From Talinum fruticosum (lineage: Eukaryota > Streptophyta > Magnoliopsida > Caryophyllales > Talinaceae): a stretch of 64,000 nucleotides of DNA. A program made the translations under genes and the position numbers. The stretch spans positions 2,927,501 to 2,991,500 of the forward strand of contig JAITYX010000033.1 in assembly GCA_021018815.1 (NCBI GenBank). The letters run 5' to 3'. Positions within the stretch are counted from its first letter, which is position 1, and every line of letters begins with the position of its first letter. The notes under the pieces were generated by a model that did no database searches, was not told the origin of the DNA, and saw only the letters and a list, made by a program, of their open reading frames with translations. Below, piece after piece: positions 20,900-33,341 of this stretch.

Positions 20900-23800
20900 T
20901 TTAACACCCCAAATCACCCCCTAGGAGTATTACATCGCCGAGTTCCTTAAAGAAACTCCCAAGGCTCTATCTCGGTGTTGGTTTGGCTATCTAAACTCAA
21001 CTTAAAATAATAAAGGTGGTTTTCTAAAAGAATATGAGATTTCCTCAAAATTTCAGTAGAGTTCCGCTTGTAATGTGGACTATCTCTTAGGCTGAAAGCC
21101 CTAAAACCCTGCATAAAAAGCATAATATAACTTGACGAGCCACACGCTCGAAGTATACAACTCAACGGCCACACACCGGAGTCCAACCAATCATGCGATA
21201 AAGCTTAAAATAATCTAAATGGTTCATTATACATTTGGTACAACTATATGAACTAAATTACAAACTATAATGCAGAGAAATATAAGAAATGCATATTCTT
21301 GACTTTGAATCACTCGGCGCGCATAAACGATGATCAGCGAAGTCCGAAACATGCTAAGTGGAAATCATGCTTTTGAAAATGTACCTGCAAAACTAGGAGG
21401 GAAAAGGGGGATTTGTGGGGGTGAGCAATAAATCACGGGGCTCACTAGGGTTTTATACCCTCAAAATGGAAATTATTTTCACATAATACTCATAATAAGG
21501 AAATTCGCGAAAGCATAATAATATAATATAAATCTATATACTTTCAATGAAATCTCTTGCAACGTAAAGATCAAGACTCTTTTAATCATTTAAAAGCACG
21601 GTTTCACATTCATCACAATTCTCTTTTGGGATTGAGTCAACATTCTAGGCCTTCGAGGACTCGAACTAGTACTTCTTTAATTTCGGGTGCGACCACGACA
21701 AAAAGGCTCCCGGGACCTATCTTCTAGGAAGTCTCGGATCGGGCATCCCGCCTCTGCAGGACCCCTGTTAGAACCCTTCCCTAGAGGTTTCTAGCCGGGC
21801 GTCGCCCGGTTCGAACCCTTCGGTATGTTAAACGATCCGTAGCCGGTCGATTCAAAATAATTTGCACATATTCATTCATCACATTCACTTCATAGCTTTC
21901 TCAATTGATTTAACATCAAGGAAGGAATGACACCAGGTGTCACCCTTATAAATTCACTTTCTTAAATCGGTTTGACACACGGGAAGGCATAGCACTATGT
22001 GCCATCTCTCCAAATACAATTTCTCAAACAGTTTTGCTTCTTTAAAACATAACCACGTTTGAAAGGCAGTTCATAAGAAGTTGAATTCAAGGATCATTTC
22101 ACGGAAAATACAAAACGCCTTTCGTAACTACTTTTGAGCATCACCTAAGGAAATCACTTAACACGAATAGCCATCATTCAATGCACGCAGTCATCCTCAT
22201 CTCTTTCCAACTATACCTTTCTCAATCCACCACTCTAATATGATTGATTTCCATTTTCTTAGCTACAATGACCACAAGCGGGTATCACCTAATTCAATGT
22301 TCCACTTCTCACAATTCTTTGTCTTTACTTCAATTCCTCATTCTATGTCTGTACTTTATGAATCCACTTCTTTTGCTCACGTCTCAACTTCATAAACTAA
22401 CTTCCTTTTCTCATACTTAGCCGTATGACTCCTAATCTCACTTTATCACTTAAGTTCCTCTTGCTAGGTCCACCTTCCAACTTAATTTCATCTCAAAGAC
22501 TTAGATTCATTCTAAACTCAACCTTAACCTTACAATTTCCTGCCTTAGACTCTCATTGCATGTTGCTATCTTATTAATAAACTCTGGTTCGTCCATCCTT
22601 AGTTATATAACTCTCAATCACTTTCCGTAATTCAAATTCCATTAGCTTTGCTTACCTTCACGTTCAGTTCAACCTCGAGAATTTAAATATACTTCAAACT
22701 CAATTAATCCGACAATCACCCATTTCTCACTCCCGTGCCTCAACTGTGCATTATCGATATGAATTCATTCTCCTATTTATACTTCACTCATTATTTCCCG
22801 ATATTAGAAATCATTTCCCAATGCTTGCAATTTCAGTAAATCTGTAAGGCTTAGTTTGAGATACGAATTCACAATCTATACCCAAACCACAACGTACTTA
22901 TCCCCAACTGACCGAATTCTTGATATGACCCACTACACCCTGGTAGCCTAACTCCGTCCGAATTCTCGATTTCTAATTCAGGCCTAAACAACTCCCAATT
23001 CCCCTCAAGACTCCTAATGCCACTTTCAACAACTACTAAACTCGTTCAATAGCATACATGTTCAACATTCACAATCACATTCAACAATCACAATAAATTC
23101 AATTAGGTTTTGAAAGTACTAATAGTTTAGAGTATAGGACTACCCACCTCGATTCGGTGATTGACATTTTGTTGGTTTTCCGAGATTTAGGCTTCCCGGT
23201 TCAGTTCCTCCTTTTCTTCCTCTTCCCCTGCTGCTAGCCCCGGTTTCGCTGCCCTCCTCCGCACCTAACGCTGTTGCTGGCCACTATTCTCGCGCCACCG
23301 GCTGCCTCCCTCTCTGCCCTCGCGTTCGTGCCCTTTTCCCGGCCTCGGTTTCGCCCTTCTTCACGCTCGACCATTTCCCGCGCTCGCCGGCCATCTCGTC
23401 TCCGTTCCCCATAGAGCCCGCAGGCCTCCGGTCGCTTTCCCCGCTCTCGCTCGTCTTCTCCCTCTCACTCTATCTCCCTCGCTCGACCTCTCTCTCTCTC
23501 ACTCTCTTTCTCACCTTCTTGCGGCGGTGACCCTCTCCTTCTCTGCTCCTCCGTTTCCCTTGCGTGCACCGGCTGCCTTTCCTCCGTTCGCTGCTCGGCT
23601 CACCAGCCTAAGCTTCGGCTCCCGCACACCTTCTCTCTCTCTTTCTCGGTCCTCCCCTCACGTTTCCCTTTCATTTTCCCCTCCTCGGGCCTCCAAGGCC
23701 CCCTTCTTACCTGCCTCTCTCCACTGCTTAATTGGCGGTTAATGATCCTTATTGGGCCCCAACTTATCTTTCTCATCTCCTCATAATTCAGCTAAAGTAA

Positions 23801-23993
23801 TCACTAGCCCACATATCTCAAATGGAAAAAGGGAGGCGATTTCCTTGATTTAGTTTATTCGACGGTAGCTTCGAAGGAATGTCGAAGTAATACATCCGGT
23901 TGAAAATCGGTCGCTCACCCCCTAGATGCGTGGGATGTTACTCAATAGTTCTATGCTTTGAAGCTACTTTTCGTTAAAATTACGGGTATTACA
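20900..23993 (-). mobile_element. TGTAA...TTA(C)A solo-LTR-like element, minus strand
   Basis: Read on the minus strand it starts TGTAATACCCGTAA at 23993 and ends GGGGTGTTAAA at 20900. It is flanked by a perfect duplication CTTAC (20895-20899 and 23994-23998), and the copia leader reads across it. The GA-rich leader block (minus strand) spans 23740-23160 and ends at a GTGGGT donor-like site. The T/C-rich run ending in TTTTGCAG near 21395 looks like an acceptor. The inverted repeat GAGCCACACGCTC is at 21137-21149. No retrotransposon protein is visible. It shares most blocks with 8921-11857. Confidence 0.8.
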
Positions 23994-24057
23994 CTTACTC
24001 TCATATTCTCGCTCTCAAGCAAGCTCGAGTACGATCAGCACTCTTAAGCTCTCGGTA

Positions 24058-24091
<34 letters not shown>

Positions 24092-24154
24092 TTTCTTCGA
24101 GCTAACTCGTCGTCTTCTCAAAAGCTTCTCTTTCTTCTCAAAAATTCCATAACC
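23994..24154 (+). other. Copia third-ORF leader of element F, downstream part, with (CT)n tract
   Basis: Continuation of the leader after the solo LTR. A nearly perfect (CT)n microsatellite covers 24062-24092. The other copies of this leader are also CT-rich in the sense direction, so the microsatellite probably grew from an existing pyrimidine-rich 5' untranslated region. Confidence 0.6.
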
Positions 24155-25905
24155 ATCCCGAAAAGAGGTTCCGCTCCGGATTTTCTTGGTTCCGCAACAA
24201 AGAAACCTAGAACCAAAAGTCAAGAGGGTCCTTCTAACTCGTCTAAGATCCTTGTCACCCAACACCGATGTTAGACGAAAAATTCTTCCTAACCACAAAA
24301 TTCTCGTGGTTGAATCACATCAAAACTATAGGGTATACACTTTCCTCTATTTCAGTGAATTCATTCACCCGTAACTTGTCGCCGAGTTCTACTCCAACCT
24401 TTCTAGCTTTGAGGAGATTCTCACCTCCGGAGTTCATGACAAAGTAGTTCGTATTAACGTCTCTCTGCTCCACTCGCTTATTCAAAGTTTCATCCCTCTT
24501 CCTCAACAACAACCCCATCCCATTTAACGAGGTTGCTGATGAATTCTTTGAAAAGTATGCCAACGAAATCCCCGAGTCATGCAAAAACTTTTACGTGACT
24601 CCGATGAAGATTCTCTAGGCTCTTTTTCCTTCGTTTCCTTTTGATGAGGACCTTTTTCTCTCAAGCATTCCAGCAAAGAGAATCCAAACTCGAAGATTCT
24701 CTAGGCTCTTTTTAATATTCTCGAGGGCTATGAAGTAGAAGTAGACCTCTTCCCAAGCAATTATCGAGTAAATGGCATCCGTGCCAGCTCAAACCAAGAA
24801 ATTCACACGTCTTCCTCTTGGAGCCCTCCTCACCTTTATTTTCAAACAATTCAAGGTCCCCGCTCCCTCGGATCCTAACGAGGTTTCGAGGCTGCCATTG
24901 TAGTTTGTAGAAAAAGCTTCTCGGCTATGGATACCAAGAATCCCAACCGGATGTCCGGGTCCACAGCTCGGATTTGAGGTAACCCTCTCCTCCGCCTCGG
25001 ACTCGGACTCCACTCTCACTCCCTCCTCCACCTGGTGGTGCTTCCACCTAAGGTGCCCCTTCCTCTGTCGCTGCAGCTTTGTTTACCACTATGATAGACA
25101 AGCTCTCCTCCGTGTCCACGAAATCAAGGACACTCTTTGCTCATTCAAAATTGCACTTCAATCTATGACAATCAACCAAAAAAATTGCCCAATCTCAAAT
25201 TCGGGAGCGGTAAGATGTGATCCTCGAGATAAAGGCCTTGGTAAAGAAGTAGCGAGGAGCTGATCGAGCTCCTCGGAGAAAGATGCTCCATAGCAACTTA
25301 GGACTCGAATAGCTCGAAACATCCGAAGAGTTCTCGAGCCTTGCCAAATCTCTATCCGGAAAGGCGGAAGAAGAAGAATAGGAGGTTGCGGCTAGAAGAA
25401 TAGGAGGTTGCGGCTAAAGCAGCTCCTTCAAAGGAGAAGGAAGAAGGAGAGAAGGGAGAAGAAGAGAAAGAGGAAGAAGGCGGAGAAAAGGAAAAAGCCG
25501 AGGGACAAGGTGCTCCCGCTCCTCAACCGAAACCGATTAGGCTGAGATAACGATCCGAGTGAGTCGAAGACAATGCCGACGCCGGTCGGTCGGCACTAGT
25601 CAAGCCGGAGGAAGCACCACCCTCCGTGGAATTTCAAGAGGATGAACCTCTAGACGACCTTGTTCTAGGTCGGCCACTCGGAGCCGAGCCCATTCCACGG
25701 ATCCCGGTGCTGCCCCGCCCGGATCTTCAACGTCTTCACGTTAATATTAGCGAAGGCGCATGGCATGTTCATCCACTTCCACTCGGACTCCACCGTCTTA
25801 ATTGTATTTTTGCGGTTTTAATTTTTTTGTCCAAACAACTAAATTGTGTCTACTTGATACATTCTTCGCCATTTTTTTTTTTTCTTTGAAAGGCAAGGGG
25901 CGGAA
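24155..25905 (+). pseudogene. Copia third ORF (env-like), element F, decayed
   Basis: Homologous to the third ORF of elements A, B and C. The expected ATG is ATC at 24155, followed by PKRGSAPDFLG. Blocks then appear in changing frames: VTPMK-type sequence near 24600, LPLGALLTFIFKQF-like near 24810, a charged KEQKE/ERR coiled-coil region near 25230, an acidic EEEKE run near 25420-25500, and QEDEPLDDLVLGRPLGAEP at 25630-25690. The role is unknown. The family is often called env-like, but no signal peptide is visible. Many stops; not functional. Confidence 0.7.
25892..25904 (+). other. Internal polypurine tract-like site (F)
   Basis: GGCAAGGGGCGGA corresponds to GGCAAGGGGGAGAA in elements A and D. 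It lies about 400 bp before the 3' LTR. A second purine tract upstream of the main one is known from Sireviruses. Bases 25906-26297 between the two are AT-rich with no gene seen. Confidence 0.45.
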
Positions 25906-26297
25906 TAATTAGAAAATTTGTTGTCTTGTTTAGGGGGTTTTCTCACCCTTTCCTGTGTATATATTTTCTATTTTTTTATATATGAATGAAATTTCTGTTT
26001 TCATGCTTATTGACTTTTGAGTATTACTTCTTCTCGAGTTTTTAAATTTCTCACTTTATTTTGCTCGATATATTAGCACATTTATTTATCTTAACTCCGA
26101 TTTAACTACTCACTATTTTTCGTCAAATGAGCTACCTGTAGAAATATTCTAAGTCTAGATTGCTTCATTAATTATTCTAATTCTCTAAGAATTCTTATTC
26201 TAAGCTCGATATATTCTCTCGCCAAATGAGTAAGAATGAAAACTTTTGATTATTTCACTAATAAAGTTTCTATCTCGAGTATGGAATGCCTTTCATC

Positions 26298-26310
26298 AAA
26301 AAGGGGAGAT
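26298..26310 (+). other. Polypurine tract of element F
   Basis: AAAAAGGGGAGAT lies directly before TGAAGACTC, the first bases of the LTR. It primes plus-strand DNA synthesis and fixes this as a 3' LTR. Confidence 0.85.
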
Positions 26311-27799
26311 TGAAGACTCAAACTCCGAACTCCTATCACTCATATATAGTACTATCAAGGACTCAAGTACGGACCTCATGCCTCTTAGGTTTTGATTACA
26401 AGTCATTCCGAGTGTTATAGAAACTATTGCATATGTTTTCATTCGATTCTCACCGACTCGAAATCATATCCATGTTTATCAATTCACACCGATGCTTCGA
26501 GTCACTCGAGACACCACTTACCTTTATCACATGTTCAAATAATCTCTCTAGCTCTTTTAATCTATGTTCGACTTCATATTCCGAGATAAAGTGAATTACA
26601 ATGTTAATTCAACTTTCTAAGTCAACATGTGTTGTTTGAAATGTATTTGTCTAGATCAAGTACTAATACTCGATATTCTCTTGATAACTTGATCTTTCTT
26701 AAGACTCGACTCAGATGGAATTTGAGTATAATGAATATTAGACTAAGAAAATTCCACTCTTCTAGGTCTTAGATAATTATCTACTTAATTATCCTAATTA
26801 AATTATTATCTCGTGCCTAATCTTGGACCAAAGTATTTTATACTTTTAGAACCAAAATTTGTTTACTTTTGTAGGTTATCTAAATGAGGTTATCTTATTT
26901 TAGAATTACAAAAGTAACCAGCTTCAAGCTATTAATCACCGAGCAGACAAGGCTTCATTACTTCGAACAAGGGCCGGACGTTGTGTTAGGGTTGTCTGTT
27001 TCTAAACTGGAAATCTTCAACTCTAAGGTCAATGGTCGTTTCCAACCTACTTTTCGAGACACCACCAGTGGATTGGGAGATCTTAAGGAGTCAAGAGCTG
27101 TTGCACAACGTTCACATCTCAACGGATCTTTTCGAGCGACTCAAAATAACCGTTACAACGGTCACAAGGGACTTCGGTTCGAAGATAGTTACAATGGCTA
27201 ATCTGCTTGGTCATCTATAAATAGAAGCCACCTGTCAAGACTTGAAGATAGCTGGAATTATTTGTCAATACACGTTACTTAAGCGAAAGTCTTTGTATTT
27301 ATACTCAATCTTCTACTTACAACTCCCATCTTGTATTTCATACTTTCGAATTACAAAGTCTTATAATCAGTCAAATACTCTCTCTTACTTTTTGAGTAAG
27401 GTTTCTTAACCGAGCTATAAGGGTTAACTTAGCTCGATTGTCCCTAGTCTGTAAAGGTAACCTTAGTTAGGAAGTATTAGATCGGATAAGGGAACTTTTG
27501 AGTCTAGGAAAACTCTTTTAGGAATTGTCTAAGGGAGCAATTCTGGTTGAGTCGATCTGCTGTATTTTGTGGATTCAAAATAGTGGATTTGACTTGGTGC
27601 TTGGACTAGCACCGGCCGTGGTTTTCTACCCCGGGAGGGTTTGCACGTAAATTTGAGTTCATACTTTTTTAGTCCAATCTAGACTTAGACAGTCTTGTTT
27701 ATTGCTTTCAAGATTTAATCTTCCAAGTTTGTTAAAATTTCTAGATCACCCTATTCACCCCCTCTAAGGCGACCAAGACTCTCCAAGAGCAAACCTTCA
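26311..27799 (+). mobile_element. Copia 3' LTR of element F
   Basis: Begins TGAAGACTC after the polypurine tract and ends AAGAGCAAACCTTCA at 27799 (1489 bp). It has a TATA box at 27216-27223, AACGG boxes upstream of it, and a hairpin at 27746-27772 with one stem change. It is most like the LTR at 1953-3274. The five bases after it (AGCTG) do not match those before the LTR at 15625 (TCATG), and the sequences differ clearly, so the 5' part of this element is missing. Confidence 0.85.
27216..27223 (+). promoter_or_regulatory. TATA box of copia 3' LTR (F)
   Basis: CTATAAATAGAAGCC matches the box in the other LTRs. Confidence 0.55.
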
Positions 27800-30354
27800 A
27801 GCTGGCTGGCGCCGACCACGAGGCACGACGATGTCCCTTTAATGGCGGCTTTGCAGCCCTAGCTGCTGGCCTCGCTTGTAAAGTCCAATCGGTTGTGGCA
27901 TGTGACTTCTTGGCGCCTTATGGATGCAAGTGAAAGTTCTTGGACCCACTAAATAGCTTTTTCAGATTAGATTTTTAGTCTATTCTCAACTCGAATTATT
28001 CACGTAAAACACCGAACTTTCGTAAATTGGATTATTCTCTTACAAGTATGTTAGTATAGCAGATTATCCAGCTAAGCTTTAGAAAATAAATTGATCGAAG
28101 TTTCATCATCGAAATGTACCAAGCTTCAAGCTCTAATTAAGGCAAGCTTATAACCTTCTTACCGGACTTCAAAATGCACACATCATGATCAAGTCCATGC
28201 CCCATTTTGGCGTTCGGGTTCGACAGACAACCAATTCCAAACATTACATAACAAGCGAGTATCAAAATCGTTGCATAGAATCGAGTTAAGTATTCTTTAG
28301 TGTGTACTTTGATTGTTTGTCTTTTAGACTCGGCCAAAGTGAGGGCTAACTATAGATACCTAAAAACGGTCGTCCCTTATCTCTTTTAATTGTATATTTT
28401 ATTCTATGGGCCCCGATAAGGAAACCCGACTTCTATTTGAGGATTTGGATCACTGGATCTGTCTTTGATTGGTGCGACGGAAACAAGTAAACCACAAAGA
28501 ACCCGCAGACACAACATAAATAGCGTTTTGCCTTAGGTCGATCCGAAAATCCCCTTTTCTTTCGGATGATCAAAGACTAAGCCAAGCCTCCAAAGACAAC
28601 GGAATCCAATGCTGCTTACCCGGAAATTCAAGGCATAGAATTCTGCATTTCACTTTTGTCCAATCGGACATGGAGTCGAAGACCTCCAAGACGACATTAA
28701 ATGTTAAATTTTATGATCACCGAGTATTAAAGTGTTGAGTTTAAGCTTGAAGAACAGTCGCCCGAAGACTAGGAGCTTCCCCCTCAAAATGACGTCGCAT
28801 GGCCGGCTCCCCACCTAGACTTTTAAGTGAAATGCAACGTTCTTCCCGGGAGACTCCTTGGCGTAACGCTAGGGCACGAAATCGAAGGCATGCCTACCTG
28901 GTCGGCGCCCCGACTAGTATTGTATCCGATTTTATCCTCTCTTATCCGGTTCAATCTTGTGATTTTTTGGCCCGATTTTCTACTCGAACTTTGGACAACC
29001 TACCGAAGGTAAACCCTAGGTTATTTGTGACCTAGGTCTTTCCCTATAAATATAGAGCCTTGGCTCTTATTTCTATATGGCTTTTTCTTATGCGTTATGC
29101 TTGCAGAAAGCCAACCGGATCGATTTTACGTTAATGTTACTCTCTCTGAAGAATAACCTCAAACACTCCTTTTTCTAAACAATGTCGATGAATGCGTGCA
29201 AAGAGCTAACGAATATTCAACTATTCCGATCTCTCGGACATTCATTCAACTCGATCTTTTCCAATTACCTATAAACTTACCTTTCAAAAATTAACTCAAA
29301 AGCTCCCCTTTTCTTTGATTCACTAACGTCGCATCAAAACATCCGGATAAGTAGGTGGGACAACCCGGAGGTAACCATTCGGCCTTCAAACGCTTATTTA
29401 GTGTGTGCTTTTTATCACTTTCGATATCGTGGATCAAAGAGTTGTATTGCCTGTTATTTCTTACCTTCGCGATGTAACTTTTAAAGTTTCTCGGTTTTCG
29501 TTTCTTTTACTTTACTTTCCCTTAACGCTTTCCTTTCATTTTCGCTTTTATTGTTTTTGTTCATATTTTAGTTGCTTTAATTTTGTTTAGCATGTTGAGT
29601 GCTTGAGTTTAGCATGTTATTTTAATATACTACTCAAACTAGTAACGGTCGTCTTCGGAGGGACGGACGGAATGGAAGGGTTTTCCTTACGTTTCATACC
29701 CTTGCCCCCGAATTCAATGGAGTAACTTTTACCCTTTTTGGGTCTTAGTTTTCCCATAGTAAGATAGGAAGAGAAAATTTTTATTTTGTTTTCGTTAGTT
29801 TTTTTCTCCTAAAAACTTATTAGCAACTCCTCTTTTTGCTTTATTTCTATTAAAAATTCATCTCGGTTATTTTCAAATTGCACGGTTTAAAAAAGAGATC
29901 CGGGTCTCGCCAGCTAGGGCGGAGGCCAAGGCTAACTATCTCAGCCGAGGACCCTGGCCGGCACCCCTAAATGCCGAGTGTAGGTGGTTAGTGGTTGAGG
30001 CTTGGGTCCAAGCCGAGTCTTCACACCCTCCTTGCCCTAAAGCCTCACGACGGAACCCTAATCTCCAATTTTTCTCGTTACGCAATTAGGAGATAATATC
30101 CCGGGAATTCTAAAAGTAATTTATAAAATAATATAATTATAAAACTGCCAATCCATTTAATTTAATTTATCTTTAACTAGGTTTAACAAAATTGAGAACA
30201 TCAAATAAGAGATTAATCCTCACATTCAAAATCATTTCCCAACTCCCTCTCTAATCTCCTTCTTTCAAAACCTCCTCCTCTTTTTTCAAGAAACCCTTAC
30301 GCCAAGTTCCATGGGAAATCCCGGACCGGGACCATCCAGGCCGTGGTTCCTACA
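27800..30354 (+). mobile_element. Probable LTR of a Ty3/gypsy Tat/Ogre-type element
   Basis: The right edge GTGGTTCCTACA directly precedes a primer-site-like sequence, so this is read as a 5' LTR. A TATA box TATAAATA is at 29045-29052, followed by exon-like sequence. The left edge is not resolved and may have been cut by the copia insertion ending at 27799. No gene is seen in these 2.5 kb. A 66-codon minus-strand frame at 28137 has no recognisable features. Confidence 0.45.
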
Positions 30355-30374
30355 GAGGCGACTCCAGTGGGGAT
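30355..30374 (+). other. Primer binding site, Tat/Ogre type
   Basis: GGCGACTCCAGTGGGGA follows the LTR edge. This form is the tRNA-Arg type site reported for Ogre/Tat elements; the first base of the usual TGGCGAC is changed. Confidence 0.55.
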
Positions 30375-31070
30375 TGATTTTTTATTAAGAGGGAGAAACT
30401 TGAAAATTTGAGTATTGTGATTTAAAATGTGCTTGCATTAGGCATCCCGCATTTGAACATAGTTTATTACTCTTTTTGACCCGTGGACAAATTTATTTTA
30501 CCCATGTTAAGAGGCTCCTACTGAATCACGGATGAGCTCAACTAGGCTTGATTGCCAACGGAAATGGTACCTCTTCCCTCATAGCACGCGCTCTTGGTTC
30601 ACCGAGAGGCACCAAGGATTCTGGCGTTTCTTCTTGTCGTGCCCCACATGGATGACCAAATCCCCGGACTTTGAGTGACCATGTATCCTAGCGTGTCTAA
30701 AACTCTTTTGACCTTAGACCCTTCAACTATTCGGTGGTCCCTTGAGTTCATTTGCATGCTTGAATGAGCGTGTTTGTTTTATATTTAATCTTCCGTTGCT
30801 AAGCCTTTAGGAATATGTGAGGAGTGCTAATTAGCCCCTGCATGGGTGTAAATAAAATACTTACAAATTTTCCTAAGAGTCAGCAAAAAGTCAAAGTACC
30901 TCTTTCCTATTAGGGTTAGTCCATTATTTGCATTTCGAGTCATACTGAAAGTTTTCTTTAACCGATCTAAGCGAGTCATCGCCGAGTTAGTCAAGAAAGG
31001 TCCTACCAAGGCCTCCTCTATCTTTTGGTAATTTAGTTTATCTTTTTGACTTTCATTTAGCCACATTGCA

Positions 31071-31352
31071 TTTCATTTAGCCAAATTAAATTTATCTCAA
31101 ATTAGGAGACTTCACATTTTCATTTAGCCAAATTAAATTCATCTCAAATTAGGTGAGTCTGCATTTTCATTTGGCTAAAATAAATTCATCCCAAAATTAG
31201 GGAGTCTGTTTTTGCATTTGCATGTTGCATTTAGCCAAAATGAATCCATTGCAAATATAGGGAAATGCATTATCATCTAGCCAAAATAGCAGCATCTTCC
31301 ATTAGGGATCAATTATACATTAGCTAAATCATAAAATCATCCCTGATTAGGT
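31071..31352 (+). repeat. Degenerate tandem repeat, unit about 46-60 bp, in Tat/Ogre leader
   Basis: About six units begin with a version of TTTCATTTAGCCAAATTAAA and end with CAAATTAGGxGAGTCT. Starts lie near 31071, 31118, 31164, 31224, 31270 and 31318. The array sits between primer site and gag. The first units are most alike and later ones decay. Confidence 0.7.
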
Positions 31353-31389
31353 CACTAATCATCTAGTACTTAGAAAGAATTCCCTTCTA

Positions 31390-31782
31390 ATGGACGAATC
31401 TCTAGAACAGTCTCCCATTCTCACTTTGCTTAATGAAAACTTCACTTAGATGGAAACTAGGATGGATGATCAAGATGAGAAGATTGTATCTATATCAAGC
31501 GATCTTAAGCCTATTATAAAAGCTATTGAGAACAAGTAAGAGAGATGAAGAAGCGAGAACATTTGAGAAAAGGAGAGAGATTAGGTCCTCCCCATCCACT
31601 TAGTTTGTCTCCTCCAAACTGTCAAAAACATAAATCCCCTAAGCATGAATCCAAACCTCAGCCTAATCTTCGCATAGATCGGATACAACGGATGTTAAGT
31701 GAGTCATTCATGTTCAATAATAATTAGTTTAATCATAAGGGATTCACTTCAATACCTAAGGGTAAGTTACCTCCAAAGCTTA
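31390..31782 (+). pseudogene. gag: Tat/Ogre-type gag, N-terminal part
   Basis: An ATG at 31390 opens MDESLEQSPILTLLNENF, followed by a charged region with EDQDEKIVSISSD-like sequence and then PPKL at 31771-31782. The frame has stops (for example in CTTCACTTAG at 31440). At 31782 it is cut by the 3 kb insertion at 31783-34788, and gag continues at 34789. The protein would be the particle protein of the gypsy element. Confidence 0.6.
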
Positions 31783-32489
31783 TGTAACGCCCCCAATACA
31801 TAAATACATAAATAAGTAATTAACAGCGGAATACTTGTAAATTGGGAGACGTTACCGCCGTTTTCATATTGAAAACAAGGCAAATTCATTTGAGCAAATT
31901 AATCATTCAAACAATTTATGTAACAATCCAATCCAAATTTTCTCTAGAGAAAATGAAATTTTCAAAGCGCCGAGAATCAGCTGGAGATGAATCATGAGCC
32001 ATGAGACCAAGGAAGGGACTAACATGTATGGGGTCAAGACGAACAGCCGAACATCGCTTCTCCGACTAGCTTTATCTTTTCGTCATCTTTAAACTTTGGG
32101 TGTGATTGTGAATAGTCCGCCATGCGCTCGACTTCCTAAAAATTTTAAAACATAAAACAATATACATGTGCGCTAGAAGCTCGATGACGTTATCGTTATA
32201 AAATAAAATTATAATTTAAATGCTCTTAAATCATGCATATCTTAAATCATTTTTCTTGAATAATCGGTTTGCAAACTTGTCAATTTCGATTTGCTTTTCC
32301 GATTTAGCCAAACTTAGGACCCGTACTTGGGAGACCATCAATCATGGACTTCGACTCCTAGGTTCATCAAACCCCGAGGTAGTCGGGTGTGAACAATCGA
32401 ACGATTAACGATTACGTGAAGTCATCATATATGTAATCGTGATTGTATAAACAATACATTCATGTACCCTACTCGATCGGGGAGGGTCC

Positions 32490-32850
32490 TGTGAACTATA
32501 ATCGTGTTCGTAAGCCGTAGTCGTGAAGCGTAAACCGTATTCGTGAGTCATGCATCGTGAACTGCAAGCCGTAGCTTTGAAGCGTGAACTATAAGCGTGT
32601 TCGTAAGCTGTAATCGTGAACTGTATTCGTGAACTGTAATCGTGAACTATAAGCGTAAATTGTAATCGTGAACTGTGAACTATAAGCTGTGAATTGTAAG
32701 CTGTAACTATGAGCTGTGAATCGTAAAGCTGTATCAATGAACCGTAAGCGTGAATCGTAATCGTGTTCGTAAATCGTATTCGTGAATCGTAATCGTGAAC
32801 TGTAAGCTGTAATAAATCCGTTGTAAGCTGTGAATCGTGCTCGTGAAGTG
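32490..32850. repeat. Degenerate minisatellite of CGTGAACTGTAA-type units
   Basis: Some 30 short units vary around TCGTGAACTGTAA / GCGTGAACTATAA / TTCGTAAGCTG with lengths of about 8 to 14 bases. It creates a 199-codon minus-strand frame (32405-33004) rich in Y, S, T and H, which is a repeat artefact and not a gene. Confidence 0.8.
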
Positions 32851-33341
32851 GGTCCAAATTATTTTTATTATTAAAACAAGTAAACTCCATAATAAAGATG
32901 AACACTTTGGAAAAGGTATAAGCGACAACGTACCTCGAGTATGCCGAACACTTCAATTGTTGATTATTTACGCAACACAATTTCAATTCGATTTTTGTTT
33001 CCAAAACGGATCTACTTTTGTAGATTACTAGTCTTTTAACAATATTTATATGCGTACCTATCCATATTGTTCACTTCTAATCTCGATATTTATACATTTC
33101 CGGAAATAAGCTATTGAGGATATAGTTTGATTTCGTACATAACAATTGATGAGTTTAATTTCCTATTCTTGTAATAAAATGCAAGTTTGATCTTTTGCTT
33201 CTATCACCTCTTGTATGTGCTTAATGCAGCCTAACCTTAATTGCACCACTCGTTTCATTTAGTATGCTTATCTCGTAAAGCCAATATATTTCCTACTTAA
33301 GGTGTCGGTTTGGTTTCCCAACTTTCTAAAAATTTTGGCGA

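Noticed and set aside
15625..27799. A single copia element from the LTR at 15625 to the LTR at 27799
   Set aside because: The two LTRs are clearly different subtypes, the flanking 5-mers do not match, and pol is missing between them, so they are treated as two elements.
28137..28337. 66-codon minus-strand frame in the gypsy LTR/leader
   Set aside because: No recognisable motif or conserved neighbour; its length is expected by chance.
31071..31352. Regular repeats that might be a CRISPR array
   Set aside because: Units are contiguous without unique spacers and decay gradually; the context is a plant retrotransposon.
32405..33004. 199-codon minus-strand frame rich in Y, S, T, H
   Set aside because: It is a translation of the degenerate minisatellite; the residue pattern follows the repeat unit.
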